64,000 nt of DNA. Origin: Caedibacter sp. 38-128 (lineage in GTDB: Bacteria > Pseudomonadota > Alphaproteobacteria > Caedimonadales > Caedimonadaceae). Below are positions 45,306 to 53,994 of the stretch, in pieces. The notes under the pieces were generated by a model that saw only the letters and a program-made list of their open reading frames with translations, did not search any database and was not told the DNA's origin. Made by a program: the position numbers and the translations under genes. The number at the start of each line of letters is the position of its first letter. Positions within the stretch are counted from its first letter, which is position 1. The stretch covers positions 124,001-188,000 of the forward strand of contig MKUU01000044.1 of NCBI GenBank assembly GCA_001898705.1, in the 5' to 3' direction.

Positions 45306-45765
45306 CTCCACTTTCTTCTTTAAGAAGCCTAAAGAAAGTCCTGGTCTTTTGCTGTGGCAGATCACAACGACATGGCAAAGGACTATCAAAAAATCCTTGG
45401 AACCTTATGAGATCACACATCCACAATTTACGCTCATGGCCATTTTACTGTGGCTGGAGGAAAACAACCAAGCCCCAACTCAAGCCACACTTGCGCAGAT
45501 TTCAAAGCTTGATAAGATGACGATCTCCCAGGCACTTAAACCCCTCATCTCTAAAGGATACCTCAAACGTCGAGAGCATCCCCTGGATACAAGAGCAAAA
45601 CTTGTTAACTTAACAGTTGAAGGAAAAAGGTTAACAACCCAACTTGTTTCAATTGTCGAATCTATTGATCGTAATCTTTTTTGTTCTATTGACGAGACAG
45701 ATCAGAAACAATTAATTGAAATTCTTAATAGAATTATTAATCATACTTTTTATGCTCGCAATTAA
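45298..45765 (+). CDS. MarR family transcriptional regulator
   Basis: A 155-aa winged-helix regulator. The DNA-binding core is PTQATLAQISKLDKMTISQALKPLISKGYLKRREHPLDTRAKLVNLT, containing the recognition helix and the D-x-R of the wing tip. N- and C-terminal helices would form the dimer. The start at ATG 45298 overlaps the SRPBCC stop. Likely controls its own operon through the dyad at 44836. Confidence 0.88.
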   Translation: MTSSTFFFKKPKESPGLLLWQITTTWQRTIKKSLEPYEITHPQFTLMAILLWLEENNQAPTQATLAQISKLDKMTISQALKPLISKGYLKRREHPLDTRAKLVNLTVEGKRLTTQLVSIVESIDRNLFCSIDETDQKQLIEILNRIINHTFYARN

Positions 45766-45796
45766 TTTTATAATTTCATGGCTACCATTTATTAAA

Positions 45797-45823
45797 TTGA
45801 CAGTGTTAAAAAATTTATATACT
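45797..45823 (+). promoter_or_regulatory. Possible sigma-70 promoter of the subtilisin-like gene
   Basis: A consensus TTGACA (45797-45802) and TATACT (45818-45823) are separated by 15 bases, slightly short. The start codon is 44 bases downstream of the -10 hexamer. Confidence 0.4.
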
Positions 45824-45866
45824 TGCCAAATATAAAATTTTTATTTTACTTTAAGGAAGATCAATT

Positions 45867-47303
45867 GTGAGAAAGATTTACTTATTAATAGCTCCATTGT
45901 TTTTTATATTTTTGAGCGAAGTTCACGCCTCAGAACCTCTAATTTCAGCTAATGACGAATATTTTGATGACTTTAAAAAACTTCATCAACTTGGATATCA
46001 AGGAAATGGTCAGAGAGTTGTTATTCTCGAGCCAGCAATTACTCTTCAATATACTCATCCTGCATTTCTAGGAAAAGAAATTCAAGCTGTTGATGTCGGC
46101 AGAAACCCCCAACCTCCTACAAATTTCAACAATCAATCGAGATTGCGTTATACGCATGATTTTTGCAATAAGGTTCTTGATTTGTTCTTCTGGACCCCGT
46201 CCTTTCACGCTCAAGGAATCACCAGTATTCTTATTGCAAATCCTTTAAAAGATCACTACTTTTCAGGTGGCCTTATTCCTCAAGCAAAACTTAAGCTTGT
46301 CAGCTTTAGTCAAGTGGCTGGTCGGACGCGAGATGATTGGGTTGACGGAGCTAGAAAATTCGCAAGTACGAGTATTTATCCTTTTGGAGAGTCGGGCTTT
46401 ATTAGAACTGATGCACAAAAAAGAGCTATTGAGTCATATTCCCAGGAACAAGGCATAAATTTTTCAGCAACAATAATTGATGACAGTATTTATGATGCCT
46501 TTCGAAATGCTTTCCGATCTTCCAACCGCCTTATCCTTGGAAGCTTTAACTTAGAAAGTCCTTGTGATTTTAAAAATTTATACTTTCTTACGCCTGATTT
46601 TTTAAACTTTTTAGTAAAAGGGCTTGAAGAGACCGATCAAATCTTAATTCTTTCTGCAGGTAATTTTGGTTTTGATATTTCTGAGGCAAATAAAAAAGGG
46701 ATTGAATTAAGAAAGCAAGCTCAGGATATGAATCCTAAGCAAGGTGACTTTATTGCAGAATGTGAAAAAGTTTCCCAGATGAATCAAAGTTCGGAGTTTT
46801 TACAGAAAGTTCCCTTCAAACAATTTGCTGAACATCCTATACTGAAAAAAAGGGTTCTAATAGTTGTTAACGCGATGATATCTTCCGCCAAAGAGAAAGC
46901 TGGACTAGGAAGAGGAAAAGTCAAGCTTAGCAATAGCAAGAAATTTGATATTTGTTTAAATCCATCTAGCTGTTATCCAGGAATGGATAAAGCTTTACAA
47001 GACATAACTATCACCGCTTTTGGTACCAATATTAAGGTGGCCACTGATATGGATAAAGATATATTTAAATTAGATTCTGGAACTTCTTTTGCCGTTCCAA
47101 TGGTGGGATCTTTGCTTAGCTTAATCGATGAATACCATAAAAGACAAAATAAGAAAATAAGCGGTACAAAACTTGTCGAAATCCTTAAAAAAGGTTGCGC
47201 CCTTCCAAAACCTGGTAAAACTGACTTGAAATGTTATTATGGAAACGGGTTAATGGATCCTCTGGCATTTTTGGATAAGTCTGATTTGAAAAGATTACAT
47301 TAA
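45867..47303 (+). CDS. Exported subtilisin-like (S8 family) protein with altered active site
   Basis: A 478-aa protein with a signal peptide (KIYLLIAPLFFIFLSEVHA). The subtilisin fold is recognised by the C-terminal GTSFAVPMV with nucleophile S407 and by LSAGNFG, giving oxyanion N266. The His motif is atypical (FHAQGITSI, H114), and the strand that normally carries the catalytic Asp reads VVILEP, with Glu at 55. The frame starts at GTG 45867 after AAGGAAGA. Activity is therefore uncertain. Being exported, it could act in the periplasm or on host material. Confidence 0.82.
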   Translation: MRKIYLLIAPLFFIFLSEVHASEPLISANDEYFDDFKKLHQLGYQGNGQRVVILEPAITLQYTHPAFLGKEIQAVDVGRNPQPPTNFNNQSRLRYTHDFCNKVLDLFFWTPSFHAQGITSILIANPLKDHYFSGGLIPQAKLKLVSFSQVAGRTRDDWVDGARKFASTSIYPFGESGFIRTDAQKRAIESYSQEQGINFSATIIDDSIYDAFRNAFRSSNRLILGSFNLESPCDFKNLYFLTPDFLNFLVKGLEETDQILILSAGNFGFDISEANKKGIELRKQAQDMNPKQGDFIAECEKVSQMNQSSEFLQKVPFKQFAEHPILKKRVLIVVNAMISSAKEKAGLGRGKVKLSNSKKFDICLNPSSCYPGMDKALQDITITAFGTNIKVATDMDKDIFKLDSGTSFAVPMVGSLLSLIDEYHKRQNKKISGTKLVEILKKGCALPKPGKTDLKCYYGNGLMDPLAFLDKSDLKRLH

Positions 47304-47354
47304 AGAAAAACGAACATAATTGACTAAAATAAAATTCTAGTCATCTTTTATCCA

Positions 47355-47915
47355 TTATCTCTTAAGAATTTTTTCAATTTGTTCGGCGACAACTTCTTTA
47401 ACAAGCCTTGGAAGATTTTGATCAAGCCATGCCCGCAAAAGCGGCTGCAAAGATTCTTTCACCATATTTTCCATGGGGGAGTTAAGGATTTCCTTTTGCG
47501 CCCCAGACTGTTTTATAAAGTGAGAGAGATCTTCAACAACTTTTGAAACCTCATGAGCAACTTCTGAGGAAATGAGAGCTTCAGAGTCTGCTATGGTTTG
47601 CGCATCCGTTGGGAAAGCCTGTTCCATTGCATCTGATAGCTTTTGTTCAACGGCTTGCGGCTGGTGAACAAAATTTGGCGCTATTTTTTTCTCTAAAGGA
47701 CCTTTATAGACATCTTCTGGAAGCATATTAGTTAATTCCAGAATATCTTCCTCACCTTCCGTCAATTCCTGTTTTACAGTCTCACCTTCTGAAGCAGTGG
47801 GAAGAGAAAGTTTAGGGGTTTTGGTCTTCGTGTTTTCTTCAACATCATCCGCAATAATTTGACGAATTGAAGAAAGGATTTCTTCCATATCCTTATCAAT
47901 TTGAGCCTGCGGCAT
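47355..47915 (-). CDS. popZ: PopZ-like polar organising protein (DUF2497)
   Basis: A 186-aa protein with the DUF2497 layout: an N-terminal helix (DMEEILSSIRQIIADD), an acidic low-complexity middle, and the conserved C-terminal helices ending in LKP-type SLQPLLRAWLDQNLPRLVKE. In Caulobacter PopZ forms polar condensates that anchor the chromosome origin. The start at ATG 47915 (MPQAQID) follows GAGAGGA; 27 further in-frame upstream residues overlap tolC. The tolC-popZ order is common in Alphaproteobacteria. Confidence 0.87.
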   Translation of the reverse strand: MPQAQIDKDMEEILSSIRQIIADDVEENTKTKTPKLSLPTASEGETVKQELTEGEEDILELTNMLPEDVYKGPLEKKIAPNFVHQPQAVEQKLSDAMEQAFPTDAQTIADSEALISSEVAHEVSKVVEDLSHFIKQSGAQKEILNSPMENMVKESLQPLLRAWLDQNLPRLVKEVVAEQIEKILKR

Positions 47916-49443
47916 CTCTAATTTCCTCTCGGCTTGGAACATCACCCCATCCAATATATCGACCACCTGTCTCTTGAGCATAACCCTTAACATCATACTT
48001 TTGTACAGGAAGCTTAAGAAGAGCTGTGGATAAGTGGCCCATGACTGCTAAGACCTCATAACCGGAAGTTAAAAAATCACTCCTTGCATTCACTAAACTA
48101 ATACGCGCATTGACCACATCTTTTTGCGCATTCAACACATCCAAAAGTGTTCTCTCTCCCACAAGAGATTCTTGGCGTGTTCCTTCAATCCGAGTTTCAC
48201 CAGCTTTGATTTGAGCTTCAAGTCTCTTGACTCTTTCCTTTGAGGCATACCTCTTTTCCCATGCTTGGATTGCAGCTTGCATTGTTTGGTTACGTGCGCT
48301 TCTAACCTCAATGGCTTTTTGTGCTGCCGTTTGATGAGACGCACGTATAGTAGCCCATTCCGCCCCGCCCTGATAAAGTGGAACACTCACTTCAACCTTA
48401 GCAGAAATGTCATTTATACGACTTCCTCTATAACGGTTACTTAAGCCACGACTACCATTTCCAACAAGGTCAACTTTTGGCATCAAGCTAGCTGTTTTAA
48501 TATCAATGTCCGCTTCGGCAGCTTTAGCATCAAAAATAGCCTTTTGAATGGTTGGATTTTCTTTAGCAGTAATGTTCTTCAAGTCTTCCAACGTTAAAGG
48601 AAGCGTCACCCGTTCACTAATGTCAGAAGGCAAAACAAGCTCTTTAGGAGGTTGATGACCAATCACGCTTATGTAAGCAGCCGTTGCATTTTGAACCTCT
48701 GCTTCTGCCGAGACAAAATCAGCGAGGGCGGCCTCATAGCTAAATTTCGCTTCTGATACTTCCGTAAGACCAATCTCTCCTACATCGGCTCTGGCTTGTG
48801 CTTGCTCTAGACTAAACTCATAAAAACGCACACTTGTTCTTGTAATTTCAAGTTGTTGGCGTCGCGCCCATAACTCTAAGTAAGCACGAATTGCTTTCAC
48901 TAAAACAGCCTGCTCTGTCGCTGTAAAATCAGCATTCCCTGATAAAATTTGATTCTCAGCGAAAGTTGTATTGGCTAAAGTCTTTCCGCCTTCAAAGATA
49001 TTTTGCCGCACCTCAAGGCCTGCTGTTTTAGGATGCGATGAGGCGGTGCTTCTTCCTGTTGATTGTCCTGAATTATTCCGAGTTACTTGATCGGTTTGTT
49101 TATCATAGCCAGCCGTTGCCGATCCCGTAATGCTTGGGCGCCATCCTGCATAAGCTTTTGGAAGATTTTCCGCAAGCACATTTTGTTCTTTAACTTTAGC
49201 TTTGAGATCTGGATTTGTCGTATAAGCCTGCATTAAAGCTTGCATAAAGGGATGCTCAGCACTCATGCTCTCTGCTTTAGCCCTTTGATGTGTTTTTGCT
49301 TTAAAAAGTTTTGCGGTCCCCGTATTTGCGGTGGATTGAGTTTTTTTAGCGGCAGGCGTACCTGCGGAAGGAGCTTTAGCTTCAAGGAAGCCCGTAATCC
49401 CCAAACTACAACCAAGACTTAAAGCAAGAAGTGTATTTCTCAT
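47896..49443 (-). CDS. tolC: TolC family outer membrane efflux/secretion protein
   Basis: A 515-aa outer-membrane channel subunit with a signal peptide (LLALSLGCSLGITGFLEA). Two structural repeats of the TolC domain are visible, with helices containing GWRPSITG, EVRQNIFEGG, and later ASLMPKVDLVGNGS and VEVSVPLYQGGAEW. Residues about 30-55 are an extra Lys/Ala-rich linker. It would serve type I secretion or drug efflux; no inner-membrane partners are in this window. Its end overlaps the popZ start by 20 bases. Confidence 0.93.
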   Translation of the reverse strand: MRNTLLALSLGCSLGITGFLEAKAPSAGTPAAKKTQSTANTGTAKLFKAKTHQRAKAESMSAEHPFMQALMQAYTTNPDLKAKVKEQNVLAENLPKAYAGWRPSITGSATAGYDKQTDQVTRNNSGQSTGRSTASSHPKTAGLEVRQNIFEGGKTLANTTFAENQILSGNADFTATEQAVLVKAIRAYLELWARRQQLEITRTSVRFYEFSLEQAQARADVGEIGLTEVSEAKFSYEAALADFVSAEAEVQNATAAYISVIGHQPPKELVLPSDISERVTLPLTLEDLKNITAKENPTIQKAIFDAKAAEADIDIKTASLMPKVDLVGNGSRGLSNRYRGSRINDISAKVEVSVPLYQGGAEWATIRASHQTAAQKAIEVRSARNQTMQAAIQAWEKRYASKERVKRLEAQIKAGETRIEGTRQESLVGERTLLDVLNAQKDVVNARISLVNARSDFLTSGYEVLAVMGHLSTALLKLPVQKYDVKGYAQETGGRYIGWGDVPSREEIRDAAGSN

Positions 49444-49462
49444 TTTCCAACCATCACTTTCA

Positions 49463-49789
49463 TTAATAACGAGGAATTGCAGGAGCTATTAGCTTAGACC
49501 AGAGATCAATTCCGCCTCTAAGACTTACAACTCTATCAAATCCCTTCTCTTTTAGTAAATAGCATGCATTCAAACTTCGAGCTCCATGATGACAAAGTGT
49601 AATAACAAGTTTACCTTGTGGTATATTTGCAACATTCTGCGCAAGTTCTGGCAAGGGAATATGTATTGCTTCAGGAAAAGCTGCTTTCTCGATTTCATCT
49701 GCATTTCGCACATCAATCACACAATAATCACCTCCAATTGTGATCAACTGATGTAATTCGTGTACTGTCATTTCAATTACGGAACTCAT
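49463..49789 (-). CDS. Rhodanese-like domain protein
   Basis: A 108-aa single-domain sulfurtransferase-type protein. YCVIDVRNADEIEKAAFPEAIHIPLPEL is the N-terminal rhodanese half, and the active loop TLCHHGARS contains the catalytic Cys (about residue 67). Overlaps the pcm stop by one base and lies 19 bases before tolC, within the pcm-rhodanese-tolC-popZ run. Confidence 0.92.
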   Translation of the reverse strand: MSSVIEMTVHELHQLITIGGDYCVIDVRNADEIEKAAFPEAIHIPLPELAQNVANIPQGKLVITLCHHGARSLNACYLLKEKGFDRVVSLRGGIDLWSKLIAPAIPRY

Positions 49790-50451
49790 TAAAACTCAAA
49801 ACTCTCGGTATGTTGAAATTCTTTTAAAATAGGGGCGCTTGTTTCAAAAAAGGAACTTGTATGAATTGACCCCCCTCTTTTTTCAATCACAACGCCTTGA
49901 CAAGGCATCTGTTTTCCTTTTGATAAAATTGTCACAATCCGCCCACCTTCTGTAAGTTGTGAAAAAAGCTCTCCAGGAATTTCTTCAATACCACCTTCAA
50001 TAAAAATGGCCTCATAAGGTGCATGCTCGAGACAACCTTCTCTTAAGGTTCCTAAATAACTATGCGCATTGAAAATTTCATAACTTTCAAATGCTTCTTT
50101 CATTTGTTTAACATAAGTTGAATTGGACTCAACAGCAATGACTTTCTGAGCGAGATAACTTAGAACTATTGCCGCATAACCTGTTGAACACCCTAACACA
50201 AGGACTCTATCGCTGGACAGAATGTGAGCTTCTTGAATAAGCCTTGCAAGAATCGTTGGCGCAAGCATAATTCGATCTTCCGCCATAGGAATATGCATGT
50301 CACTATAACACACGTTTTGTTGTTCTTGGGGGACAAAAGATTCTCTTAAAAGCACTTTAAAACTTTGCAAAATTTTAGGGTGCGTCACATTCTGAGGCAA
50401 AATCTGCCCTTGAATCATCGCTTGCCTCATGGCTTCAAAATTGGCTGTCAT
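49789..50451 (-). CDS. pcm: Protein-L-isoaspartate O-methyltransferase family protein
   Basis: A 220-aa SAM methyltransferase of the PCMT family. The SAM motif VLVLGCSTGYAA departs slightly from the usual E-x-G-T-G-S-G-Y form. Other family features are the substrate-side PMAEDRIMLAPTILARLIQ block and IFIEGGIEEIP. The neighbouring tolC and popZ genes match the alphaproteobacterial order, supporting the assignment. Whether it still repairs isoaspartate is not certain given the altered motif. Confidence 0.88.
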   Translation of the reverse strand: MTANFEAMRQAMIQGQILPQNVTHPKILQSFKVLLRESFVPQEQQNVCYSDMHIPMAEDRIMLAPTILARLIQEAHILSSDRVLVLGCSTGYAAIVLSYLAQKVIAVESNSTYVKQMKEAFESYEIFNAHSYLGTLREGCLEHAPYEAIFIEGGIEEIPGELFSQLTEGGRIVTILSKGKQMPCQGVVIEKRGGSIHTSSFFETSAPILKEFQHTESFEF

Positions 50452-50484
50452 TTTAGCTATTTTTATTCCCCTCTTTTATTTTAT

Positions 50485-51132
50485 CTACTCTAGATTATTG
50501 CCTTCTTCTACCGCCATAAGAGGGAAAAAATCATCCTGACCTAGACCGATTGCTTGTTTTTTTTGCACCATTTCTTCTTTACGTAAAAGTATTAACTCAT
50601 CTTGCGTACCCTGAAGAAAGCTAGAATCATATGAATGAACACACATCTTGTGATGACAATGATCTATCTCATGTTGAAGGAGTCGCGCTTCAAAGCCAAT
50701 AGCTTTCCCTTCAATCTTATTTCCATTTATATCTTGTCCTCTATATTTGATCGTCTTATAGCGCCAGATTTTGCCATAATAATTCTTACCAGAGAAACAG
50801 CCTTCCCAATCTAATGTTTTCCCCGCACTTTCGATCGGTTCATAGGAAGGATTTATAAGAACTGTTAAAGGGATAAGATGGGTCACATCCTCTCGCCATT
50901 TTAAAGCTTCTTTGGAAACCTGATAGGCTGCCATTGGCTTAGGAATGCCTACTTGCGTTGCCGCAAGCCCGGCAGCCCCCAATTCGATGACCTTGTTTTT
51001 AAGCGCTACAATAAACTGATGATCCTCTTGAGTAAGCGGGAACTTAACCTCAGGCATAGGCGCCGTTAAAACCTTCCCTTTTTCAAGATCATCAATATCA
51101 ACCAGTTCTAAATGAGAAAACTTATTTTCCAT
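50485..51132 (-). CDS. def: Peptide deformylase
   Basis: A 215-aa metalloenzyme that removes formyl groups from nascent proteins. All three motifs are present: GAAGLAATQVG (52-62), WEGCFS with metal ligand C112, and QHEIDH with ligands H154 and H158 and catalytic E155. It is longer than the standard 170 residues, with an extended N-terminus and a polar C-terminal tail, so it may be a second or divergent deformylase. It lies 33 bases upstream of pcm on the same strand. Confidence 0.92.
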   Translation of the reverse strand: MENKFSHLELVDIDDLEKGKVLTAPMPEVKFPLTQEDHQFIVALKNKVIELGAAGLAATQVGIPKPMAAYQVSKEALKWREDVTHLIPLTVLINPSYEPIESAGKTLDWEGCFSGKNYYGKIWRYKTIKYRGQDINGNKIEGKAIGFEARLLQHEIDHCHHKMCVHSYDSSFLQGTQDELILLRKEEMVQKKQAIGLGQDDFFPLMAVEEGNNLE

Positions 51133-51436
51133 AAATGTTTTTTCTCCTATAAAATCGCTTGCTCAAGGTTCGCTAACAGTGACTTGAAGTACTGCAATAT
51201 TCAGCACAAAAATGTACTAAAAAATTAAAATACATATTATCTATCTTCATTTAACTTCCCTAAAAAGGTCTTCTATAACCTATTCTTAACAGATATAGCC
51301 GTGCGTTGAAAAATTAAATTTCTCCCCTAAAGACGCCACGCTTTAAGCATAAAAACTATTGCCCCTTGCCATTCCTTTGCTTTTCAGAAGAAAAGTCATT
51401 AACATTCAATTTTACATTGTAACAAGGCACATCTTT

Positions 51437-51703
51437 TTGACTCTCTTCACTCATTTATTGTTCAAAAAAGCTCTTTATCGTGCGAAACATCGCGGTGGTA
51501 AGGAAGCTGACTTTCTCTTGGGTGGGTTTGTTGAAACTTACGGTACATCTTTGAATGAAGAAGAGTTGTTTGAACTAAACCTTCTTCTTGAATATGACGA
51601 TAATGTCATCTTTTCATGGCTTAATGTGAATCAAAATCCCCCTGTCGAGCTTAAAACAACGATTTTGAAAAAGTTGAGAAACCACCTAAAAACAGCAGTT
51701 TAA
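51437..51703 (+). CDS. sdhE: Succinate dehydrogenase flavinylation factor SdhE
   Basis: An approximately 88-aa protein of the SdhE/DUF339 family, which helps attach FAD to succinate dehydrogenase. The signature KKALYRAKHRGGKEADFLLGGF contains the RGxxE motif, followed by the acidic helix NEEELFELNLLLEYDD and VIFSWLN. No ATG is available near the expected start. TTG at 51437, nine bases after AAGG, gives a normal length; TTG 51458 or 51359 are alternatives. The upstream 51133-51436 is AT-rich with no other gene seen. Confidence 0.82.
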   Translation: MTLFTHLLFKKALYRAKHRGGKEADFLLGGFVETYGTSLNEEELFELNLLLEYDDNVIFSWLNVNQNPPVELKTTILKKLRNHLKTAV

Positions 51704-51881
51704 TCAATCTTATTTCTTGCAGGTTTGCTCTTTGTGATCGTTATATTTCATAGTAACAAATTTCAAACAAAATGGCAAGAAAAAAAGCTGACTAAATATG
51801 TTTTTAGCCTTTAGAATTTTATTTATTTGCACAAGAGAAAAGAGATAAAGAGATCTTCTTCAAATCTCTTAAATAAGCTCT

Positions 51882-52169
51882 TTAAAGAGTTTCAATTTTT
51901 GTTTCTTCAGCTATGTCGTCGCGCGGGACCATGCCCAACGCATGAAGATAAAGCGTGAGAATTTCTTCTTGTTCAGAGCGCTCTTGATGATCCATTTTTC
52001 GAATTTTTAACACTTGACGCATGATCTTTGTATCAAAGCCATTTGCTTTTGCTTCAGCAAAAACTTCGCGAATATCATTTGCTATATTTGCTTTATCTTC
52101 TTCTAAACGCTCAACCCGTTCAATAAATTGTTTTAAATGAGCGCCAGAAACACCGCCAAATGTTGTCAT
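51882..52169 (-). CDS. gapR: GapR/DUF2312 (UPF0335) nucleoid-associated protein
   Basis: A 95-aa helical protein with the family pattern LKQFIERVERLEEDKANIANDIREVF-type first helix and AKANGFDTKIMRQVLKIRKMD in the second. Caulobacter GapR binds overtwisted AT-rich DNA and aids replication. It follows the RNA methyltransferase gene on the minus strand with a 66-base gap containing its ribosome binding site (AGGAG before the ATG). Confidence 0.93.
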   Translation of the reverse strand: MTTFGGVSGAHLKQFIERVERLEEDKANIANDIREVFAEAKANGFDTKIMRQVLKIRKMDHQERSEQEEILTLYLHALGMVPRDDIAEETKIETL

Positions 52170-52235
52170 TTTTATCTCCTTTGGAATGGAATAGGCACAA
52201 AATAACGCCCCTCTTAAGAGGATGCAAGTGCTTTC

Positions 52236-53486
52236 TCACCGCGCAAGATGAGCCACAATCTCTACATGAGGAGACCATAGGAATTGATCGACAGGGCTTA
52301 GCTTTTTAAGATGGTAGCCGCCTTTCTGCAAAAGAGCTACATCGCGTGCAAATGTATCTGAATTACACGATACCATTACAATATGAGCAACCTTACTCAG
52401 TGCCAACATTTTTGATTGAGCCGCCGCTCCTTGACGAGGTGGATTTAAAACGACGGTTTGATAAGGTTCAAGCTGGTGAGGGGTCAGTGGATCAGAAAAT
52501 AAATTGCGCGCATAAGTTTGTAAGGGAAGATGATGTGATTTGGCAGTTTGAGCGAGCGCCTTTAAAGCCTTGCCGTCCATTTCATAAGCATCTACCTTGC
52601 CCAACGCTGACAAAGGAAGTGAAAATGTTCCTCGGCCACAAAAAAGATCCGCAATCCTTTGGTGGGTCGTTGACGACTCTTTTAACACAAGAGAGGTCAG
52701 CAGTTGATCTGCTTCAGCACTTGTTTGCAAAAAACCATCTGCAGAGGCCTCAACAGCATAAGAACCAAATTGAATTTGAGGCGTTGCAAGGGTGACAATT
52801 GGCCACTCTTCCTGATCATTTGCAAATGAAAGACGTGCTAAATTGTTGTCATAAGCAAAAGCTTTTAAAGCCTCAATACATGATAGTTCAATATTTTTAT
52901 TCCCCTTAATTTTTAACAAGCAATCGATACCTGTTTTTGTCGAGGTTACTAAAATATCTGCTTTTTCTTTGGACTTTAAAATTTTCTGTAAAAGCTGCTT
53001 CAAAGGGGCAATAAGATTATTAATATCAGGTCTCAACAAAAGGCAGCGAGTAATATCCACCAAATGATGAGATCCTAGCTGATAATAGCCAATCAATGTT
53101 TCAGTGGTTGTTCGCAAAGCATGGAAAATAGCCCGCCTTCGTAATTGAGGCTCTAAGACGACAATAGGATCAATAAATACCTCTTTAAGCCCATAACGTT
53201 CTAAGGCTTGAGAAAGGCGTCGCATTTTATAGTCCGCATACGCAACAGAAGACATATGTTGTAAAACACACCCTCCACAAGACTTATAATAAGGACAAGG
53301 GGGCGTTATTCGGTGAGAACTCGATGTTATAATTTCTTTAAGATGCCAATGATCTTTGTTTTTTTCAATTTCTACCACTTCTTCTGGCAAACTATAAGGA
53401 ATGGTAAAAGCATGGCCATTTTCATCCTGCGCAAAACCATACGCTCGATCATCCAGCTTTAATATTGTTGTTTTTATCGTCATCAT
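52236..53486 (-). CDS. TrmA/RlmC/RlmD-type RNA m5U methyltransferase
   Basis: A 416-aa class I methyltransferase. An Fe-S cluster site CPYYKSCGGC lies at about 64-73 with a further Cys near 143. The SAM domain has DLFCGRGTFSLPL, the NPPRQGA substrate motif and the catalytic VMVSCNSDTFARD with nucleophilic Cys. The N-terminal TRAM-like region is short. It probably makes m5U in rRNA, but the exact target is not decidable from sequence alone. Confidence 0.92.
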   Translation of the reverse strand: MMTIKTTILKLDDRAYGFAQDENGHAFTIPYSLPEEVVEIEKNKDHWHLKEIITSSSHRITPPCPYYKSCGGCVLQHMSSVAYADYKMRRLSQALERYGLKEVFIDPIVVLEPQLRRRAIFHALRTTTETLIGYYQLGSHHLVDITRCLLLRPDINNLIAPLKQLLQKILKSKEKADILVTSTKTGIDCLLKIKGNKNIELSCIEALKAFAYDNNLARLSFANDQEEWPIVTLATPQIQFGSYAVEASADGFLQTSAEADQLLTSLVLKESSTTHQRIADLFCGRGTFSLPLSALGKVDAYEMDGKALKALAQTAKSHHLPLQTYARNLFSDPLTPHQLEPYQTVVLNPPRQGAAAQSKMLALSKVAHIVMVSCNSDTFARDVALLQKGGYHLKKLSPVDQFLWSPHVEIVAHLAR

Positions 53487-53672
53487 CTTCTAAAGCTCAT
53501 CATACTGACTCAATAATAGCAAGGAAATACAAAAAGTTAGCACACAACAGCTGCACAAAAGCAACAATTCTTAAGTTCCCACAAATTGTCCTTGCTTTTC
53601 AATTATTTTTCAGAGAATATGCATGCTGCATGACAAAGTGTTATGTTATATTAATGTTATGGAGTGAAAAAC

Positions 53673-53831
53673 ATGAAGAATATTCTTTTAGCTGCTCTCG
53701 TTGCTTTCTCAACTGCTGCGATCGCTAATGAAGAAAAAGCTGAAGTTGCTGCTGAGCAAGCTAAAGTTGCTGCTGAGCAAGCTGAAGTTGCTGCTGACAA
53801 AGCTGAAGTTGCTGCTGAAGCAGCTAAGTAA
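53673..53831 (+). CDS. Exported heptad-repeat mini-protein, 52 aa
   Basis: A 52-aa protein with a signal peptide (KNILLAALVAFSTAAIA) and a mature part of only about 33 residues. That part is four seven-residue repeats of the type AEVAAEQ, encoded by near-identical 21-base units. The pattern favours a short coiled coil. GGAG precedes the ATG and a strong terminator follows, so this is a real monocistronic gene. Composition recalls small alanine-rich coiled-coil outer-membrane proteins, but no Cys lipobox is present. Function unknown. Confidence 0.8.
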   Translation: MKNILLAALVAFSTAAIANEEKAEVAAEQAKVAAEQAEVAADKAEVAAEAAK

Positions 53832-53848
53832 GCTTTTTAGCTTTTCTC

Positions 53849-53884
53849 AAAAAGCCACTGCCTCTTTAGTCAGTGGCTTTTTTA
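53849..53884 (+). terminator. Rho-independent terminator of the mini-protein gene
   Basis: AAAAAGCCACTG-(CCTCTTTAGT)-CAGTGGCTTTTTT: a strong stem with flanking A and T runs, able to work in both directions. Confidence 0.9.
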
Positions 53885-53932
53885 ATGCCCATCACTAAAT
53901 TTTATTCTTAAAGCCTTGTAATTAATGCAGCC

Positions 53933-53970
53933 TAAAAAAAATGGAAAAGCTTTAGAATAAAGCCTTTCCA
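53933..53970 (-). terminator. Rho-independent terminator of rpoD
   Basis: On the minus strand TGGAAAGGCTTTA-(TTC)-TAAAGCTTTTCCA is followed by eight T, 25 bases past the rpoD stop. Confidence 0.9.
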
Positions 53971-53994
53971 CTCTTAATAAATTAAATCTTCTTT

